Part shown: positions 58,485-64,000 of the stretch, piece after piece
How the letters are laid out: each line of letters opens with the position of its first letter
Numbering within the stretch: position 1 is the stretch's first letter
DNA from: Triops longicaudatus
Taxonomy: Eukaryota; Arthropoda; Branchiopoda; Notostraca; Triopsidae
Assembly (NCBI GenBank): GCA_022885665.1
Contig: JAGQDJ010000101.1
Coordinates: 62,001 to 126,000, forward strand
Direction: 5' to 3'
DNA length: 64,000 bases
Made by a program: the position numbers and the translations under genes
Notes under the pieces: model-generated
Seen by the model: only the letters and a program-made list of their open reading frames with translations
The model's database searches: none
Told to the model about the DNA's origin: nothing

Positions 58485-59245
58485 CCCAAACGTATACCTT
58501 CGAACACGTTGTTAATGGAATTAATAGAAATTTACACTATTACGAGAAATTATAAAGACCCAAACTGTTGAGCTTCAGTAACTAAACTGGCTTGAAAACG
58601 AAAGGAACAACAAAGCTACTGTATGGGGGAAACTTCCGGTTAAATCGTTGTTAACTAATACGCTTTTCTTTTGCGTGTAATAAAATGCTATCTTGACGCG
58701 TTCAGTCTGTCTATCCCAGCTACGCGTTCCTACGTAACCAAAGAAATCTTTTTTCATCTTTACGCCTGCAGTTAAGTTTGTCACGATCATTTAAACCAGG
58801 TGTTCCTAAATAATTAATAACACAACGCCGGATGTCGCAAACAACAGTTGTCCAACAACCCTCCCCAATCACGACGTAATAACTTTGTACGAGATAATTG
58901 CATCTGAGGAAAACTCAAGTGAGTTAACTCACTAAAGTGGGTTCAGATGATAGCTTCTGTTTATTCATGAAAGTAAGGCTTGGTTACCACACAGACTAAC
59001 TGAATGCTGAACTGCAATGATGAACCATCAGCCAAAAGGGACCAGCCACAAGCTTAGCATGCGAAAAAGTCAAAAAAGACCCGACGGACAAGAACAAAAA
59101 TGGTCCCAGCTGTCAATCATGTACATTATTACCCTTCCCCCTACAAACACTATTGTTTGGTCAGAAGTTCAGAAATCACTGAAAATGATAATGCTTTTTG
59201 CCTTGGCAGGTAAAGAAAATCCCATTTTCAATAAAAATAACCCTT
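58485..59245. other. Spacer between ceramide synthase copies B and C
   Basis: It holds the upstream region of copy B and the 3' UTR of copy C, with an inverse AATAAA at 58960-58965. No further gene is seen. Confidence 0.6.
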
Positions 59246-60883
59246 CTACTTGTCCTTCTTAGCTTTGGCTAGTTTACGTGCTGAGTTGACTGAAGCACTT
59301 TCTTGCTCGTTTTCTGTGAAGTTCTCGGAATCACTGGACGAACTACGAGAATCTTTTTCCATCTAAAAGAAGTGACATAAGTAGAACGAAGAATGGCAAA
59401 AAGTTTGCGATGTCAAAACTTGTAAAAGATGTACCTGGCCGGCAATAAGCGCTCGGTGCAACACTTTCATAATAAAATACGTCCAAATGATATGAAGACC
59501 CAACAGGATCAGTAGCATGGAGTTGAAGATGTAATAGGCAGGAAACATTTCCACTACTTTCTTGGCTTCAAAACACGTACTACAAAAAGGCAAACGTCAA
59601 TCCAAGAACCCTCTCCCCTTTGCTACTCCAAAACGGTTTACCTATTCAATATCCACACGGGGAAGATAAAAATACGGGACACGATCCACACTAGTGTAAA
59701 GATCGCGAACAGCGCGTCACAAACACGCTGCCATTTGATATATTTGCAAACTTTTGCAGCCTAAATGGGTGCAGGGATAAGATGTTACTGTTTCTGTAAC
59801 ACGTGTAGAGACGGCATAGCTTACTTCCAAAAAGATGTCGGCAATGTCATGAATAACAAGGACTAAGCAGCCGACGCGTGTCAAATTGCAACTCCAGGAG
59901 AGGACAATAAGAGCTATGGTTGTAATGTGATGAATAAACATTTCCCAGAAATCTTTTCGTTTGACATCAAAAAATTGCGAGATGAGTAAAGAACCATAAA
60001 AGCTTAGCTGGATCATATACAGCCACCATATCCCATCTGTGAGTTCCTACAATAAGAGCCATTAGTAGGCAAATAGATCTTCTGGTGTAGCCCAAAAACG
60101 GAGGCGCATATATACATCATAAGGAAAGTTGTACCAGCATTCCATGATATCCCATAGCCATGGTTTATTCCATAGGAAAGCGAGATTGTAGGAAAAGGCG
60201 AATGTGTAGTAAACAAAGCGCCAACTGAGACAAAAGACACAAAGCTGAGAATATGCAAAGTTTTTGTTTTAACAGACACACACTTACCAACATTCGGAAA
60301 ATTTTACAAGCGTGGACGGTCTATCTCGGCTTCGACGTATTCGGAACCACCTTTCCACTTGTCGTTCTGTCAGTTCAAGCTCTTTAGACAATGCTTGAAT
60401 CTGTTATATAAGAGAAAAGCGGTAAACAACTGTACATGATTTATGTTCATATTCTGCAGCTCATTATATTACTCGCTTGAAATCTGGTTTTCCTTTACAT
60501 GTCTTGAAAGCCTTTTCAAATACAGGATTGTCCACAGCGTGCGATTTGGAAAGCCGCGATGGCCTTAATCCAAAATAAACTCCAATAGGCCGGAAAACGA
60601 ACCTGTTTCCATCAGGAAAAAACGAAAGTCGCTTTGATCAGTATCGCTTGACAGTAGGTCCACATGTTTATAAGGAATACAAGGGCCATTCTACTTACCC
60701 TTCCAGCATATATCTCAATAGTGACAAGATCGCTGCATATATTATTGTATAATAAACATCAGAGAACACTGGATATCGCTTGGTTTCGTTGGATTCAAGA
60801 TCTTTCCAGGTAACTCCCGGAGGTAGCCACACATACTCGGACCAAAAGGTTTCTGATATGTTTTGTAAAATGCCCTGAACCAT
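59246..60883 (-). CDS. Ceramide synthase, copy C (canonical motif)
   Basis: This is the third tandem LAG1-family gene, about 380 aa in 8 exons. I start at the MVQGILQNISETFW methionine (60883), which carries an NIS glycosylation sequon as in many ceramide synthases; an in-frame ATG at 60916 is also possible. RFVFRPIGVYFGLRP is followed by the homeobox-like LELTERQVERWFRIRRSRD and KFSECCWRFVYY. The Lag1p motif is intact in one exon: FFDVKRKDFWEMFIHH, LSWSCNLTRVGC and VIHDIADIFLE. Further membrane segments follow, and the tail is EKDSRSSSSDSENFTENEQE. It lacks the intron that interrupts the Lag1p motif in copies A and B. It is probably the copy closest to the ancestral enzyme. Confidence 0.94.
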
Positions 60884-60916
60884 GTTACTAATACTGAGCT
60901 CCGTAAATAGACACAA

Positions 60917-61241
60917 TCACGCTCGCGGAGAAACTGCGACGAACGGATCAGCGGCAAACAAACGCTTTTTTATTTGGGGAAAAAGATGTTCAAAGCACTC
61001 ACTCGTGCAAAACTTGGGAGGACCAACCCACCAATCGGATCACTAGTGTAAGGGCGCGCCCCGAAACCAGGAGGCGCTGCTGCCAGTCACGACGGCTCGC
61101 TTCGGTTTCGTTCGATTTTTTTTTTCGTCCGAATTGCAAACTTTCATTGTTAACGCCCAAAAACATTTGTCATAGTTCTGTCTTCAACCGTAACACTCCT
61201 ACGCTAAAATCATTCTGTTAAGTTCCTTCAAATAAACAATA
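60917..61241. promoter_or_regulatory. Probable bidirectional promoter region
   Basis: Only about 325-360 bp separate the start codons of the minus-strand ceramide synthase C and the plus-strand gene at 61242. The interval includes a locally G+C-rich part (61050-61100: CGCGCCCCGAAACC, CACGACGGCTCGC) and a T-run. No TATA box is placed in either direction. Shared promoter function is inferred from the geometry. Confidence 0.5.
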
Positions 61242-63961
61242 ATGGCTAACAGCTCCCAGAACGCCGGAAGCCAGGCTTCTTACGAGAACAAGCCTAACGA
61301 CCTGCCAGGAGACGAAAATGAGACCGCATTCGACATTTTGGAAGGTATTGCCCATTAGAAGCATGAGAACAGGCAGTGGGTAAACTAAGTCCCTACGCTT
61401 GTCCTTTGCATTTATCGTCAATCATTGCATTTAATCAAAGCGTAGTTCTTTGTTACGCCTGGAAATTTATTAGTGTAAGTAGCAACTGATTGTTCCTGAT
61501 ACCAATGCTACCGTCACCCGATATTTTTCCGTTTTATCTTACCGTCTCCTCCAGTCCCGTTTTCCTATCCTAACCTTACCAGACCTAGAAAAATCTAACC
61601 GACTTTAACGCATGTAACCTCGGCGTGTGTGCGCAAACCACGGGAAATTTAACGGGAACATTAGGTCACTTAGGATAGGTTAGTTAAGTCAGGCTAGGCT
61701 AGGCCCAGGTTGACTTCAGGAAGGTTGACTTGTAACCTTAGTACAGTTTTTACCCAATAAAAGCGCATAATTGAGGGTTTTATAATCGAAAAGTATCCGT
61801 CAACCATAAGCGGAAATGTGCTCCATGAAACAACTGGGCGAGTATTTATTGTTTGTTAATTACGTTGCCTGGCATTGCGGATATAAAGCAATATATTGAC
61901 TCGGTGTTTGGCACTGCTCGTTAAATGTGGGTGGTCTATCAACATATCCGTTCAAACTTTCGAATTTCGCAGCATTTCATTTTTACTTTGAACTGTGAAA
62001 ATTGAGACTTAGCAAGCGACAATAGCATTTGAAAGCTTTGGTACGGGAATATAATTCACAGTTAGGGGCTGTCACGCAATTTCTCAACTTAGTTTCATTA
62101 TGTTGTTGAGTAGAGTAGTTTAAGGTAAGTACCAGGACAACTGAAAACTGCCTGAAAGTACCAGGACAGTTGCCCTGCGAATCCGCACGCCCGATGTTTC
62201 CGACTTTTTATTGTCTGCAGACGCGCCAGACATTCTTTTTCTTCTGTTTCCTTTTGATATTACTTATCCTAATTCGCGTACCACTTTTATGGCATGGGAA
62301 GGCATGCTATAAACGAATTATAAGAGAGAACTCAAACTTTTAGGCACACACCATATTAATTGTCACCCGCAATTACTTATTTATCTATCTCGTTTTATGG
62401 ACTACCCGAAGAAGGTATTCGATGAACAGAAATTACTTTTTCTATTTACGGTTTAAGACTGAGTTGATACTATTGACATTATTCAGCTGACATGAAGTAA
62501 CAAATGGGCTTATACTGTTGTTGTCGAAAAGCGGTTTGAGTCACCGTTTTTTTTCTGATGTTGGGATGCTCGATAGGTCCGTTTCAATTTTTTCCTACAA
62601 TTTAAAAACGAATTTGTCTGTACGTAACGAATTTTACTAAATAACAACAGAAACATTTTGTTGCATCATATTAGCTCTATGGTTAGGTGCATTAAAATTT
62701 CCTTATTCCCTTATCGTCTTAGTTTAATTTTTTAAAAACTGGACAAGGTCAGTTTTGGAGGTAATTATCAATAATTTTCAAGCGATTTTTTTTAGAAGAA
62801 AGGAATTATGAAGAGAGCGGAAAAGGTGCTAGTCTGGTTGAGGGATATTAGAACTGCAAGGAGGATGCATTAAAACATCCAGGAAAATTCCAGCAGTTTC
62901 TATAGGGAAGTCACACCCACGCGCCACGCCCGACGTCTTTTTCCTATGGCTCAGCCGGTGCAGGAGCCGCAAGCCTGCTCTTCTTACCTAATCATCGAAT
63001 TTCAGGTCTTCCACAAGACTTCCGTGTTTGACGAGGACTTCCCTGTATCTCCTGAACTGTCAAGTGCGAGTTTGAATCTTCCAAAGTCGTTAGTTTGTCT
63101 GTATCTACCCCTAACGTGCGAGCCGGTCGGTTGCCATTTTGAACGCAGAAATTTCAATCGTAAAACAGTGCGAAAAATTTTGAATCGCACCTATTTTTAC
63201 GGCTCTAGGACAGTAAACTTCGAAATATTTTTTCCGCCGTTTTTGAAGCGGCGTGTTACTTCCTAGAAATAATTAAACAAAATATGGCATTAATTTTCAA
63301 CGGTGTCGTCAATCTTTCGGCGCTGAATGAAAACTTTGCTTAAGGTCAAGAATCACCAAATTTAAAAAAAAGACGCGTCAGTTAGACTCCTTTTGCTTGT
63401 TTCTGAGCAAAAAAGCGCAAAAAATGCACTCAGAGAAACACACGGGGTGTTCGAATTCGAACGTGGTCGAAAGGTGAACAGACTTATCGAGCAACCCAAT
63501 GTTTCGGCATTTTCTCCTCTGTAAATTTAACACTTTATCTCTGTACATCAGCAACACATAGTATACTTTGTGATCAACATACCTTTTACCGGGAAAGCGC
63601 ATCTGAACTATAAACTATATGTATCTTACGTGTTACACAAATGAAAATTGCCAGACTTGCACGAATTTAGAATAATATAATTATCTCGTGTTTTTTTTTT
63701 TACAGATCGCAGTAAAACTGTAAAGTGTTCCTTTATATAGATTTTGAAGCACAAATCCAGCCAAAGCTCACTGAGCTTAAAAATGCCCATCAGGAAGTTT
63801 TTTCGAGTGTGACAGCTAATGCAGGAGAGCAGCAACTCAGCGCCGAATGCATCTCCGTTCTTAAAGAGTTGACGACGCAAAGGGAATCTACTTCGCAACT
63901 TCTGGTACAACTGGCTCAACACTTGCAGGCTTTCTTGGCGGACGGTGCGTCGACACTCTAG
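61242..63961 (+). CDS. Small unrecognised helical protein, 107 aa
   Basis: Exon 61242-61344 (MANSSQNAGSQASYENKP...) ends at GAAG/GTATTG in phase 1. Exon 63741-63961 follows a TTTATATAG acceptor in matching phase and ends at a stop. The joined product is 107 aa: an acidic, polar N-terminus of about 34 residues, then a mostly helical part (FEAQIQPKLTELKNAHQEVF, ECISVLKELTTQRESTSQLL) with heptad-like leucines. It looks like a small coiled-coil subunit, but I do not recognise the family. The 2.4-kb intron is the longest in the window, and further exons inside it cannot be excluded. Head-to-head placement with ceramide synthase C suggests a shared promoter. Confidence 0.6.
61345..63740 (+). other. 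Long intron of the terminal gene
   Basis: No internal exon is convincing. Degenerate TTAGG-like words in both orientations lie at 61564-61590 and 61661-61720. The ORF at 62946-63266 has no recognisable features and a shadow on the other strand. Confidence 0.45.
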
Positions 63962-64000
63962 TTTTTACGATACTACGCCTTCATGGCCGTGAAGTTTTGT

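Noticed and set aside
62946..63266. 106-codon plus-strand ORF in the last intron
   Set aside because: No recognisable domain is present, no splice sites link it in phase to the flanking exons, and a minus-strand ORF overlaps it.
1..64000. CRISPR arrays, operons, Shine-Dalgarno sites, prophage or plasmid functions
   Set aside because: The window is clearly eukaryotic nuclear DNA with spliced genes. No regularly spaced direct repeats with unique spacers were seen.

Overview
The window is eukaryotic: about 60% A+T, protein genes split by short GT-AG introns (mostly 50-120 bp), a eukaryotic nuclear-type tRNA gene and many small diverged transposon remnants. The gene set (calpain-7, PDE6-delta, a GRIP golgin, MePCE, carbonyl-reductase-type SDR, a tramtrack-group BTB zinc-finger gene, three ceramide synthases) is animal. 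The BTB-ZF gene, with its shared BTB exons and alternative zinc-finger 3' exons, points to an arthropod or close relative; the clade cannot be resolved further from the sequence alone. All exon models were joined by eye from splice sites, reading phase and homology to families known from memory; no alignment was run.

Layout. 0-8.6 kb is repeat-rich and gene-poor (two inverted-repeat elements, and a dead non-LTR retrotransposon with a hAT-type element inside it). 8.6-20.9 kb holds three plus-strand genes: calpain-7 (10 exons, 806 aa), PDE6D (5 exons, 147 aa) and a trans-Golgi GRIP golgin (12 exons, 1470 aa). 20.9-35.9 kb is a 15-kb stretch with no recognisable conserved gene, holding MITE-like elements and a few doubtful ORFs. 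35.9-37.8 kb is MePCE, with an uninterrupted coding sequence. 39.7-40.4 kb is a small four-pass membrane protein of LAPTM4-like type. 43.2-45.0 kb (minus) is a carbonyl-reductase-type SDR, followed by a tRNA-Thr(AGU) gene. 47.7-50.8 kb (minus) is the BTB-ZF gene. 54.1-60.9 kb (minus) is a tandem array of three ceramide synthases. Head to head with the last of these, a small unrecognised two-exon plus-strand gene runs to the end of the window.

The genes are typical housekeeping or developmental loci and do not form an operon-like system. Shared themes are membrane traffic and lipid metabolism (golgin, PDE6D prenyl-protein shuttle, calpain-7 with ESCRT-binding MIT domains, ceramide synthases). 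I did not find a clearly new molecular system. The most informative points are the phase-matched alternative zinc-finger exons of the BTB gene, the divergence of motif and intron position in the ceramide synthase array, and several MITE families, two of which retain 8-bp target duplications.
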